DNA of 64,000 bases from Candidatus Gastranaerophilales bacterium (GTDB lineage: Bacteria; Cyanobacteriota; Vampirovibrionia; Gastranaerophilales; CAJFVJ01): positions 174,155 through 238,154 of the forward strand of contig CALUSR010000005.1 of NCBI GenBank assembly GCA_944323485.1, written 5' to 3'. The position numbers were made by a program, and so were the translations under genes. Numbering within the stretch: the first letter of the stretch is position 1; every line of letters begins with the position of its first letter. The notes beneath the pieces were generated by a model. The model searched no databases and was not told the origin of the DNA. It worked only from the letters and a program-made list of their open reading frames with translations. Of the stretch, positions 43,552 to 51,841 are shown one piece after another.

Positions 43552-44385
43552 ATGGACAAACTTGTTTTTGCAACAGCAGGTATCCCAATAAAAACAAAAC
43601 CAAGGACTTATAAAGCAGCTTTTGAACACCTGCAAAAATTGGGGCTTGGAGGGCTCGAGGTTGAATTTGTTCGAGGAGTAAATATGCCTGTTTCAACCCA
43701 GGAAGAGGTAAGAAAACTCATATCGGAAAGCGGAATGACACTGAGCGCCCATGGTCCTTTTTATATAAATCTAAACTCTCAGGAAGAAGACAAAGTTGAA
43801 GCTAGCATAAAAAGAATCCTTGAAACGGCAAGAGTTGCAAAAAATTTTGGAGGATACAGCATAACATTTCATGCTGCATTTTACCTCAAACAGGATAAAC
43901 AAGATGTCTATAAAACAGTCAGAAATAAATTTGAAGAAATAATCTCAACTCTCAACAGCGAAGACAACAACATCTGGATACGTCCTGAAACAACAGGTAA
44001 AGAAACACAATGGGGCGACCTCGATGAAGTCATCAAAATTTCAAATGAATTTGAACAGGTTCTTCCATGCATAGACTTCTCCCATCTGCATGCAAGATAT
44101 GCGGGAACAAGGTATAACACCTATGATGATTTTGCAAGAGTTTTTGAAAGAATCGGTAGCGAGATAGGAGTTTATGCTCTTGAAAACTTCCATGCTCATA
44201 TAGCCGGGATTGAATATGGAGCAAAAGGAGAAAAGCAGCATCTTATGCTTGAAGAATCCGATATGAACTACAAAGACCTCTTGAAAGCCTTCAAAGATTT
44301 TAACATCAAAGGATTAGTAATCTGCGAAAGCCCGATTATGGAGGATGATGCTGTATTACTCAAAGAATACTACGACTCAATTTAA
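43552..44385 (+). CDS. endonuclease IV-like TIM-barrel protein
   Basis: Probable AP endonuclease (Nfo/xylose-isomerase-like TIM barrel). The 277-residue protein shows metal-site pieces in the right order: AHGPFYINL, TFHAAF, RPETTGK, CIDFSHLHAR, HAHIAGIEYG, EKQHLML and CESP. These correspond to the His/Glu/Asp ligands of endonuclease IV, although the DxH pair of E. coli Nfo reads EKQH here, as in archaeal-type members. A role in base-excision repair is likely; a sugar isomerase of the same fold cannot be excluded. The ATG has an AAGGA ribosome-binding site and its own promoter. Confidence 0.85.
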   Translation: MDKLVFATAGIPIKTKPRTYKAAFEHLQKLGLGGLEVEFVRGVNMPVSTQEEVRKLISESGMTLSAHGPFYINLNSQEEDKVEASIKRILETARVAKNFGGYSITFHAAFYLKQDKQDVYKTVRNKFEEIISTLNSEDNNIWIRPETTGKETQWGDLDEVIKISNEFEQVLPCIDFSHLHARYAGTRYNTYDDFARVFERIGSEIGVYALENFHAHIAGIEYGAKGEKQHLMLEESDMNYKDLLKAFKDFNIKGLVICESPIMEDDAVLLKEYYDSI

Positions 44386-44467
44386 TAAATACAGTAGAAA
44401 GAGGATTAAAGAGTATAGAAAATAATTAATAATAAATATATTATTATATAAAATCGGGGATAGGACT

Positions 44468-45328
44468 GTGGGTATAAAAAAATTTTTATCAATCGTCTTG
44501 ATATTTTCTATTTACCTTGCTGCAAGTTTTGCAAATGCTCAGGAGAAACAAACTTTTGCAGTTGTAACAGTTGATGCGAAAACACCTGGTTCTACAGGTT
44601 CGATTTATACACGAGCCATCAATATGGTAAGTGCTGATATAACCAATAAAATAAACTCACAAAAAAATACTCTGGCTCTGAATGATGCGTTTATCAAGAA
44701 AACCGTAAAATATGCTGATTTAACATACGATTATGAAACGACGCTAAAAGAATATAAAATTAACTACAGCGTAAATTACGAAAGACTTGAGAGAATTGCA
44801 AAAGCCCTGAATGCCGACAAAATTATATTTGTAACAGGAGGCTTCGATGTCAGACAATATCTTCTGAGAATGAATCATCCGATTTTGACTACTCTTGAAC
44901 TTTCCGATGCAGCAGTAATCAAACCTTCATACAAATTTCAGGTGTTTGTCGCAATGATTGACCCCTACCAGAAAATCGTACTCTGGACTAATTCCTATGA
45001 AAAATACCTGCCAGCAAGCAGCTTTGATTATCCTTCAAGTGATTTTGCAGAAAATATTGTTCCTATAGCAGAAGTCAAAAAATTCTCAGAAGACGTATCA
45101 AAAGAAGTTGCCTCAAAAGCAGTCTTTTTCAGAGCAGCAGACCAAACAGTCACATCAGAAGAAGATAACAACTCCACATCCACAATGATAGATGTTGTAA
45201 AAAAAGACAATCTCAAGGATGAAATTACGACCAAGGACGGTCACTCTTATTCAACACAGACACTTCCTGAATCAATCAGAAACAGAAAAATAAACGAATA
45301 CAAAAACTGGATGAAAAATAAATTTTAA
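44468..45328 (+). CDS. exported unknown protein
   Basis: Not recognised. A 286-residue protein with a clear signal peptide (1-24, ending ANA) and a GTG start with a GGGGATAGGA ribosome-binding site. The mature part is mixed alpha/beta with an early IYTRAINMVSADITNKI helix and, near 105-120, an ALNADKIIFVTGGF segment. The pattern resembles periplasmic/lipoprotein-like proteins of the TolB-N or CsgG type, but the match is too weak for a name. The C-terminal ~50 residues are polar and lysine-rich. Confidence 0.78.
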   Translation: MGIKKFLSIVLIFSIYLAASFANAQEKQTFAVVTVDAKTPGSTGSIYTRAINMVSADITNKINSQKNTLALNDAFIKKTVKYADLTYDYETTLKEYKINYSVNYERLERIAKALNADKIIFVTGGFDVRQYLLRMNHPILTTLELSDAAVIKPSYKFQVFVAMIDPYQKIVLWTNSYEKYLPASSFDYPSSDFAENIVPIAEVKKFSEDVSKEVASKAVFFRAADQTVTSEEDNNSTSTMIDVVKKDNLKDEITTKDGHSYSTQTLPESIRNRKINEYKNWMKNKF

Positions 45329-45333
45329 AAAAC

Positions 45334-46500
45334 TCAAGAACCGCTTTGTTGAGGTTGAGAATTTGCCGTTCCCTGAAGAGAACGTTCTCGCAAACTTCTG
45401 AAAAATTTTGATATCTTACTGTATTTTTCATAATAAGTATCAGGGTCATTCTTTGCGGCAAGAATTGTACTCTGTACTTTTACAAATACGGCAACACAGG
45501 AAGGATCAAACTGCGATCCTGAACATTTTTGAATTTCTCCGAGAGCAACCTCATGTGGCAACCCCTTACGATAAGACCTGTCTGATGTCATTGCATCATA
45601 AGTATCAGCTATCGCAACTATACGTGCACTAAACGGAATTTGTTCTCCCTTGAAATGATAAGGATACCCCCTTCCATCCCAGCGTTCATGATGACATGCA
45701 AGCCACTGAGCAATGGAATTCAGCTTTTTTATATCTTTCAATATTATCTTACCCTGCTCGGGATGTGTTTTAATAACTTCAAATTCTTCCTCAGTAAGTC
45801 TTCCGGGCTTATTCAATATGCTGTCAGGAATACCTATTTTCCCTATGTCATGCAGCAAGCCCATTGTTTCGATAAGTTCTTGACCTTCTTCTCCTATTCC
45901 CATAGCCTCTGCCATAATAAGAGAATAAAGAGTTACACGCAGAGAATGCCCGTGAGTGTAAGCATCTCGGGCATCAAGAGCAGCTGATATACTCTTTATG
46001 GTGGTGTAGAATAAATCTTTTACACTATCAACAAGAAGATGGTTATTTGCAGACAACTCATAAGTTTCAATACCGTTTTTAATAATCAATTTCAGAGCAT
46101 CCGGTTCAAATGGTTTGACTATATACTGAAACAAATTACACTTGTTAACGGCATCAGTGACAATCTCCAAATCAGAGTGTCCCGTCAATAACATATTAAC
46201 AATCTCAGGACGAGTTTTGGCAGCCTGCTCCAAAAACTCTGTTCCGGTCATCACAGGCATTTTGTAGTCGCTGATAATCAAAGATATTTCTTCCGCTCTT
46301 TCTTTAACAACATTCAAGGCCTCAACGCCGCTTGTAGCCGTCAAAATATTATAATCCTTGCGCAAGGTCCTCCGAAGAAGCTGGAGGTTATCATCTTCAT
46401 CATCAACAATCAATACTGTATGTTTTTTATGACTTTGTTTTTCGACAACAATCTTATAAAAATTATCGATATATTCTTTCTCGAATTTATCTATAGTCAT
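45334..46500 (-). CDS. response regulator with HD-GYP cyclic-di-GMP phosphodiesterase
   Basis: Two-component output protein that probably degrades cyclic di-GMP. The receiver domain (~27-145) has the acidic pair in VDDEDD and the phospho-acceptor Asp78 (IISDYKMPVMTG). The HD-GYP domain follows with intact HDIGK at 217-221 and HHERWDGRGYP around 270-280. The remaining ~35 residues are polar. No histidine kinase is next to it. Together with the GGDEF protein at 57.8 kb this shows a cyclic-di-GMP system. Confidence 0.95.
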   Translation of the reverse strand: MTIDKFEKEYIDNFYKIVVEKQSHKKHTVLIVDDEDDNLQLLRRTLRKDYNILTATSGVEALNVVKERAEEISLIISDYKMPVMTGTEFLEQAAKTRPEIVNMLLTGHSDLEIVTDAVNKCNLFQYIVKPFEPDALKLIIKNGIETYELSANNHLLVDSVKDLFYTTIKSISAALDARDAYTHGHSLRVTLYSLIMAEAMGIGEEGQELIETMGLLHDIGKIGIPDSILNKPGRLTEEEFEVIKTHPEQGKIILKDIKKLNSIAQWLACHHERWDGRGYPYHFKGEQIPFSARIVAIADTYDAMTSDRSYRKGLPHEVALGEIQKCSGSQFDPSCVAVFVKVQSTILAAKNDPDTYYEKYSKISKFFRSLRERSLQGTANSQPQQSGS

Positions 46501-46653
46501 ACTAACAAATTACCCGATAAAAAATCCATGTTAATCTAATTTTATAATATTTTGTATCAAATTCAAATAATAGAAACAGAGGAATTAGAATAATTCAATC
46601 TGTTATATGTCTGCTTCTTTAGTTTTAAATTTTCATGGTACAATCACATTAGT

Positions 46654-46727
46654 GTGCCCATAGCTCAGTTGGATAGAGCGACAGTCTCCGAAGCTGTAGG
46701 TCGGCGGTTCAAATCCGCCTGGGCACA
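46654..46727 (+). tRNA. tRNA-Arg (anticodon CCG)
   Basis: A 74-nt cloverleaf with acceptor stem GTGCCCA/TGGGCAC, D-stem GCTC/GAGC, anticodon stem ACAGT/GCTGT around CTCCGAA (anticodon CCG), T-stem GGCGG/CCGCC with loop TTCAAAT, and discriminator A. No CCA is encoded. A TACAAT -10-like box lies at 46639-46644. Confidence 0.97.
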
Positions 46728-46773
46728 TTTTTGTTGCCAGAAGACAATCTTTCTGCCTTCTGACAACAAAAAA
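46728..46773. other. long hairpin after tRNA-Arg
   Basis: TTTTTGTTG and CAGAAG pair with CTTCTG and CAACAAAAA, forming a long stem with two opposed single-base mismatches and a 13-nt loop. It has no T-tract on either side, so it may be a processing or mRNA-end structure rather than a normal terminator. Confidence 0.5.
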
Positions 46774-46777
46774 TATT

Positions 46778-47074
46778 TTAATAAGTATTTGCTTCCTGAT
46801 CTTTTGATTCTCCTAGTTCTTTTTTACTGCAGTTTACAACATTCTGCACCTTGCCTAAGAGCTCATCTCCTTTTTTTTGAATATCATCCATTATAACATT
46901 TGCCTTTGAATGAATTTCATTTACCGAGTCTTCTATTTTTGCTTTTGTTTGTTGAGATTTTTCTACAATTTTATCTCTGGTTTCTTTGCCTGATGAAGGT
47001 GCTAGCAATATACCCGCAATTGCACCCAAAAGTCCTCCTGCAATAAACCCTGCAAGGAATTTATCAGATGACAT
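46778..47074 (-). CDS. YtxH-domain protein
   Basis: A 98-residue YtxH/GvpP-like protein: an N-terminal glycine-rich hydrophobic helix ([20 protein letters not shown], 9-28) and then a charged, Lys/Asp-rich coiled coil. Such proteins associate with membranes and are often linked to stress or envelope functions, but the exact role is not known. It is one of two copies in a four-gene minus-strand cluster with a DUF948-like protein and a membrane protein. Confidence 0.88.
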   Translation of the reverse strand: MSSDKFLAGFIAGGLLGAIAGILLAPSSGKETRDKIVEKSQQTKAKIEDSVNEIHSKANVIMDDIQKKGDELLGKVQNVVNCSKKELGESKDQEANTY

Positions 47075-47085
47075 GTTCTACCTCC

Positions 47086-47448
47086 TTATTTATCTTTTTT
47101 AAACAACTTCAATCCCTGTGAAATGCCTTTCAAAACATTCAGTTTCAGTTTCAAAAATGTTTCCGAAATAGGATCTATCACAGATGCTATATTATTTTTC
47201 AAAACTTCTACTTTTTCATCCGCTGATGTAGCTACTGCGTTTATATTTTTTAGAGCAGTCTGCAACTCGACAATTGTAGGTTCCAATTCTTCATTCAATA
47301 TGATAACCGTCTTCTGAGCTGCCTGAGTCAGATGAGATAATTCTATAAGAAGTTTTATCAAAAATACCGCTACAATAGTTATTATTATTAACGATGCGCC
47401 GGCAAACACAGTAATAGCCTGGTGCATCTGCATTGCTGAATCTATCAT
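47086..47448 (-). CDS. DUF948-like membrane protein
   Basis: A 120-residue protein with one N-terminal membrane helix (~12-34), followed by a long helical/coiled-coil region (about 35-110). The pattern IELSHLTQAAQKTVIILNEELEPTI is characteristic of the DUF948 family, which often sits beside YtxH genes. It lies between the two YtxH genes. Probably an envelope or cell-division-associated coiled coil. No enzymatic motif. Confidence 0.8.
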   Translation of the reverse strand: MIDSAMQMHQAITVFAGASLIIITIVAVFLIKLLIELSHLTQAAQKTVIILNEELEPTIVELQTALKNINAVATSADEKVEVLKNNIASVIDPISETFLKLKLNVLKGISQGLKLFKKDK

Positions 47449-47457
47449 TTTATTCTC

Positions 47458-47769
47458 CTAAATTTCATAACCGTCACAGGCATCTTCTTTTTTCTTAGCC
47501 TCTGCCATTTTGTTTTGTTTTATAACATCATTTATCTGCTCTATCTGACCTTCAATAGAGAGTTTTATTCTCTCAAGAACATCTAGAGTAGATTTTTTTG
47601 CATTGGATAAATCCTCAGGCATTCTGTCAATAACCTTATCCGCTGCATCTTTCACTTTTTGACGGGTTTCTTCTCCTGATGCGGGAGCAAGCAGAACTCC
47701 AGCAACAGCGCCTACAAACGCCCCGAAAATTATTCCTAAGGCAAATGAAGCATTATTTTCGTTTGACAT
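47458..47769 (-). CDS. second YtxH-domain protein
   Basis: A 103-residue relative of the 46778 gene: LGIIFGAFVGAVAGVLLAPASG near 11-32 and then a charged helix with KVKDAADKVIDRM. Two YtxH copies flank the DUF948-like gene. It is separated by 9 nt from the DUF948 gene, so the genes are probably co-transcribed. Confidence 0.88.
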   Translation of the reverse strand: MSNENNASFALGIIFGAFVGAVAGVLLAPASGEETRQKVKDAADKVIDRMPEDLSNAKKSTLDVLERIKLSIEGQIEQINDVIKQNKMAEAKKKEDACDGYEI

Positions 47770-47800
47770 ATGTTTTCCTCCATTTATTGATTCTTAGCCT

Positions 47801-48208
47801 TTATCTGTGCCGTATTGCGAATTTGGGTCTGAGTATAAACGCCGCAAGAGCCACAAAAAGTTTACTTTTATTTTTCCACAAATCACCGGAAATCAAACTT
47901 ATTGCTCTGAAAATTTTGCCTTTAGGCAATACCTGCGGTACAAGAATATTGAACATCAGACCGAAAAACATCTTGAAAAGAAAATCCATATCTGAATTTC
48001 TGATGGTAAATTTTTTCTCTAACTCGTCGTTGAAATTTGAAAGTTTCAACCTCGCTTTCTTCATGTGATAAACCCACTTATGCTGAAAGCGATTTACTCT
48101 TATGGTTAACTCTTTTATCTCCGATATCCATTTGTTGATTATCAAAACGAGAAAAGCAAACAGAATTATCTCCAAAATAGTTGCTATAAGTATTATATTT
48201 ATTAACAT
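47801..48208 (-). CDS. hypothetical membrane protein
   Basis: Not recognised. A 135-residue protein with an N-terminal membrane helix (2-27), a basic middle and a second hydrophobic region (~80-95) followed by a basic tail. It starts the minus-strand cluster with two YtxH and one DUF948 gene, 31 nt apart, so it is probably the first gene of that transcript. The AGGAAT ribosome-binding site is good. Likely an envelope protein. Confidence 0.75.
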   Translation of the reverse strand: MLINIILIATILEIILFAFLVLIINKWISEIKELTIRVNRFQHKWVYHMKKARLKLSNFNDELEKKFTIRNSDMDFLFKMFFGLMFNILVPQVLPKGKIFRAISLISGDLWKNKSKLFVALAAFILRPKFAIRHR

Positions 48209-48296
48209 GTAACCTATTCCTATTATTTAATTTATTTATTATAATCGATTTGTATAATAAAATAAATGCTATAAACAGACTATTAGGTTTAACTAA

Positions 48297-49655
48297 ATGA
48301 ATCTGAGAAATAAACTCGCTCTGAGTGTCGCAAAATTATCCAAAATAACCGTAAAAAAACTCCACCTGGGTAATGCAACAAGTCTGCCAGGAAAACTTGC
48401 ACTCAAAATATCTCCTAATATACTCTCCTGCTTCACTAAACAGGTAAAAAAAGAAATCATTACGGTAACCGGAACAAACGGTAAAACAAGCACCTGCGGA
48501 CTCTTAGCTTCTATCTTAAGAGCTGATGAGAGAAAAATCATACATAACTCAAAAGGAGCTAATATGCTTACAGGCATTGCCTCGGCCCTGATAGATAACT
48601 CATCAATGAATTTCAAAATCAATGCAGATAACTTCCTCTTTGAGATGGATGAAGCATATTTTGCAAAAGCAGTAGACTTCTTCTCTCCTGACTTGATTCT
48701 TGTCACAAATCTGTTCAGAGATCAACTTGACAGATACGGCGAACTCGATACAACGGCAAAAAAAATCCAGTCGGCGATTGACAAAAGCAAACACCCGACA
48801 GTAATCCTCAACGCCGATGACCCGGGAGTTTCTTCCCTGCAAAACAACAACGGAGAAAAAATCTTCTACGGTTTTGAAAACATAAACTTTGACTTTGACT
48901 TCGACCGGACTAAAGAAACAAGCGTGGCAGAAATATCTTACTGCACCTGCGGCGAGAAATATGCATATGAAAAAATATTCTATGCTCATCAGGGACACTA
49001 TTTTTGCAAGTCTTGCGGAAACAAAAGACCGGCACCGCAGATTTGTGCAGATGCGCAAATTTCAAGGGATAAATCAACCCTCACCATCAAATATCAAAAT
49101 CAAGAATTTGTCTTCCACGCTAATATTCCTGGATTATACAATGCTTATAACGTTCTTGGCGCAATAGCCGCCGCTCTAATCCTAAAAATTCCTCCTCAAA
49201 CTATACAGGAGGGATTGAACAACTTCAAAACGGAATTCGGCAGAAGCGAGAAACTTACAATCAATGACAAGAATATTCTGATACAGCTGATAAAAAACCC
49301 CGTCGGAGCAACGGAAGTCATCAAGAGTATCGATACAGCAAAAGAAGAAAATACCCTCCTCATAATAATCAACGATAACTATGCCGACGGACGTGATGTT
49401 TCATGGTTGTGGGATGCAAAATTTGAACTGCTGAAAGATTTCGAGGGTAAAATAATTATCTCTGGCATAAGAGCCTCTGATATGGCAGTAAGACTAAAAT
49501 ACGCCGGAGTTGATATGACAAAAGCAGAAATAATTCCGGATATAAAAAATGCTCTCAAAAAAAGCATTGATATCACTCAAAAAAATGCTATGTTGAATAT
49601 AATTCCCACATACACGGCACTCCTTGAAATAGACAAAATGAAACATACCCTCTAA
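48297..49655 (+). CDS. murT: lipid II isoglutaminyl synthase subunit MurT
   Basis: Mur-ligase-like subunit of the MurT-GatD complex, which amidates D-Glu of lipid II. The 452-residue protein has the P-loop TGTNGKTS at 58-65, the four zinc-ribbon cysteines C216, C218, C237 and C240 (CTCG and CKSC) and the C-terminal DUF1727 region (NDNYADGRDVSWLWD). GatD is usually the next gene, but the neighbours here are a membrane protein and glyS, so GatD must lie elsewhere or be absent. The ribosome-binding site is weak. Confidence 0.92.
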   Translation: MNLRNKLALSVAKLSKITVKKLHLGNATSLPGKLALKISPNILSCFTKQVKKEIITVTGTNGKTSTCGLLASILRADERKIIHNSKGANMLTGIASALIDNSSMNFKINADNFLFEMDEAYFAKAVDFFSPDLILVTNLFRDQLDRYGELDTTAKKIQSAIDKSKHPTVILNADDPGVSSLQNNNGEKIFYGFENINFDFDFDRTKETSVAEISYCTCGEKYAYEKIFYAHQGHYFCKSCGNKRPAPQICADAQISRDKSTLTIKYQNQEFVFHANIPGLYNAYNVLGAIAAALILKIPPQTIQEGLNNFKTEFGRSEKLTINDKNILIQLIKNPVGATEVIKSIDTAKEENTLLIIINDNYADGRDVSWLWDAKFELLKDFEGKIIISGIRASDMAVRLKYAGVDMTKAEIIPDIKNALKKSIDITQKNAMLNIIPTYTALLEIDKMKHTL

Positions 49656-49687
49656 ATCAGAACTATATATCAACAGACTTAGCCCTA

Positions 49688-49717
49688 TTGTAATTATTTT
49701 TTTGTTTAAACTATAAT
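49688..49717 (+). promoter_or_regulatory. candidate promoter of glyS
   Basis: TTGTAA (49688-49693), 18-nt spacer, perfect TATAAT (49712-49717), 36 nt before the GTG start. Confidence 0.5.
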
Positions 49718-49752
49718 AATATTTGCGTTAGAAAAATCTTAGAGGAAAAAAA

Positions 49753-51801
49753 GTGTCAAAGTATTTACTTGAAATCGGAGTAGAAGAACTCCCCTACAAA
49801 TTTATCCCATCAGCAATGGATCAGCTGAGAGATCTCTTTGAAAAATTATTTAATGACCACAATGTCAAATACGGTAAAATAAACACATACTCAACTCCTC
49901 GAAGATTAACGGTCATAATCGATGAACTTCAGCCTACACAGCCTGATGTCAAAAAAGTAATCAAAGGACCTCCTGCCAAAATTGCTTTTGACGAAAATGG
50001 AAACCTTACAAAAGCAGGCGAAGGTTTCTGCCAGAAACAGGGAATATCACAAAAAGACGTCTACAAAGAAATGGTTGGAGATGTTGAATATCTCTTTGCA
50101 AACATCGAACAAAAAGGCGAGAAAACAACCGATATTCTCAAAAATAATGTAGCTTCATTGATTTTGAAACTTCAGGGTTCCCATTTTATGAGATGGGGAG
50201 CATTCAACTCAAAATTCTCCCGTCCTATCAGATGGATGGTATCCTTGTTTGACAACGAAGAAGTTAAAATAAAAATAGAAAATGTAGAATCTTCAAGAAT
50301 ATCAAGAACTCACAGATTTGCTCAAAAAAAAGAAATTGAAATAACTTCTATTGACAGATATTTTGATGATTTATATGCACAAAATGTTATAGCTGACGAT
50401 AAAAAAAGAAGAGAAAAAATTGTCGAACTGCTTGAAAAAACAGCAGAAAAAGCAAACGCCGTAATCAAACACGACGATGAACTTCTCCTCGAAGTTACAA
50501 ATATCGTTGAATGGCCAAATCCTGTTCTATGCGACTTTGACCCGAAATATCTTGCAATCCCTGATATCGTAACAACTACCGTTATGAAGTCACACCAGAG
50601 ATATTTCCCTCTCTATTCAAAAGACGGTAAATTACTGAACTCTTATATCACGGTTGCAAACTACATCGGAGATGACTTCGATAACATAAAAGCAGGCAAC
50701 CAGAGAGTCCTCAAAGCCCGTCTTGATGATGGTATCTTTTTCTATAATGAAGATATCAAAGTTCCGCTCAAAGACCGTGTTGAAGACCTCAAAGGAATTA
50801 CATTCCAGAAAAATCTAGGGTCTATGTATGAGAAAACTCAGAGAATAGTAGAACTATCATCTCAGATAGCTGATGAGATGAACTTATCTGACAAGCAAAA
50901 AGAAGACATAAAAACAGCTGCAACCCTCTGCAAAGCAGACCTCCTTACAAATCTCGTAAGAGAATTTACGGAATTACAGGGTTTTATAGGCAGTGACTAT
51001 GCCAAACAGACAGAAAACGAAACCGTCTCTGAAGCAATCAAAGAACACTACTTCCCTATCTCTGCCGACGCAGAAGTTGCAAAAACAATCGAAGGACAAA
51101 TAGTCGGAATTGCTGACAAACTCGATACAGTAGCAGCCATGTTTGCTGTAGGGAAAAAACCAACCGGCTCAGCTGACCCCCTTGGTATCAGAAGAGCTGT
51201 AATCGGAATCATATCAACAGTTATCAAAAACAAAACTCAAATAGATCTGACAAAATTTATTGACAGTTCTCTTGATTTACTTCCGATGAAAGTCTTTGAA
51301 AAAGAAAAATTCATATCAGAAATAGAAGAATTCTTTATCCAAAGATTGAGAATAATGTTCTCTCAAAAATATCAATATGACATCGTAGAAGCAGCCATTT
51401 CAAATAAAAATCCGCTCAAAAACCTGAGTGATTTTGAGGCACGTCTTGATATAATCTCAGAAATAAGCAAACAGAACGGTTTTTCAAAATTCATAGAAGC
51501 ATCAAACAGAATTATCCGTATCACAAAAGATGAACAGTCAGGAATTATCGATGAAAAATTGTTTGCATATGAAGAAGAAAAAACTCTCCATGACAAAGCC
51601 TGTGCTATTGATGAAAAAACTCTGCCTCTGAAAGATTTAAGCAGAAAACTCAACGAACTTGTTCCTTACATCGAAAAATACTTCGAAAAAGTTCTTGTTA
51701 TGGACGAAAATCTCTCCATCAGAAAAAACAGACTTTCTATGTTAAGCTCTGTCAGAGATAAATTCCTTACGCTGGCTGATTTCAGCAAAATAGTTTTATA
51801 A
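49753..51801 (+). CDS. glyS: glycyl-tRNA synthetase beta subunit
   Basis: Beta subunit of the bacterial alpha2beta2 glycyl-tRNA synthetase; the beta chain binds tRNA. The 682-residue protein opens with LLEIGVEELPYKFIPSAM (4-21), a typical GlyS start, and has an HD-like region with SDYAKQTENE and GSADPLGIRR near residues 470-480. Length fits. It begins at GTG with GAGG ribosome-binding site. The glyQ alpha gene is not in the window. Confidence 0.97.
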   Translation: MSKYLLEIGVEELPYKFIPSAMDQLRDLFEKLFNDHNVKYGKINTYSTPRRLTVIIDELQPTQPDVKKVIKGPPAKIAFDENGNLTKAGEGFCQKQGISQKDVYKEMVGDVEYLFANIEQKGEKTTDILKNNVASLILKLQGSHFMRWGAFNSKFSRPIRWMVSLFDNEEVKIKIENVESSRISRTHRFAQKKEIEITSIDRYFDDLYAQNVIADDKKRREKIVELLEKTAEKANAVIKHDDELLLEVTNIVEWPNPVLCDFDPKYLAIPDIVTTTVMKSHQRYFPLYSKDGKLLNSYITVANYIGDDFDNIKAGNQRVLKARLDDGIFFYNEDIKVPLKDRVEDLKGITFQKNLGSMYEKTQRIVELSSQIADEMNLSDKQKEDIKTAATLCKADLLTNLVREFTELQGFIGSDYAKQTENETVSEAIKEHYFPISADAEVAKTIEGQIVGIADKLDTVAAMFAVGKKPTGSADPLGIRRAVIGIISTVIKNKTQIDLTKFIDSSLDLLPMKVFEKEKFISEIEEFFIQRLRIMFSQKYQYDIVEAAISNKNPLKNLSDFEARLDIISEISKQNGFSKFIEASNRIIRITKDEQSGIIDEKLFAYEEEKTLHDKACAIDEKTLPLKDLSRKLNELVPYIEKYFEKVLVMDENLSIRKNRLSMLSSVRDKFLTLADFSKIVL

Positions 51802-51841
51802 AAAACTGCAAAATAACCTTATTTCGTATTAGAATATAGTC

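Noticed and set aside
46728..46773. Rho-independent terminator after tRNA-Arg
   Set aside because: The stem is long but neither strand has a T-tract after it, so it is listed as a hairpin only.
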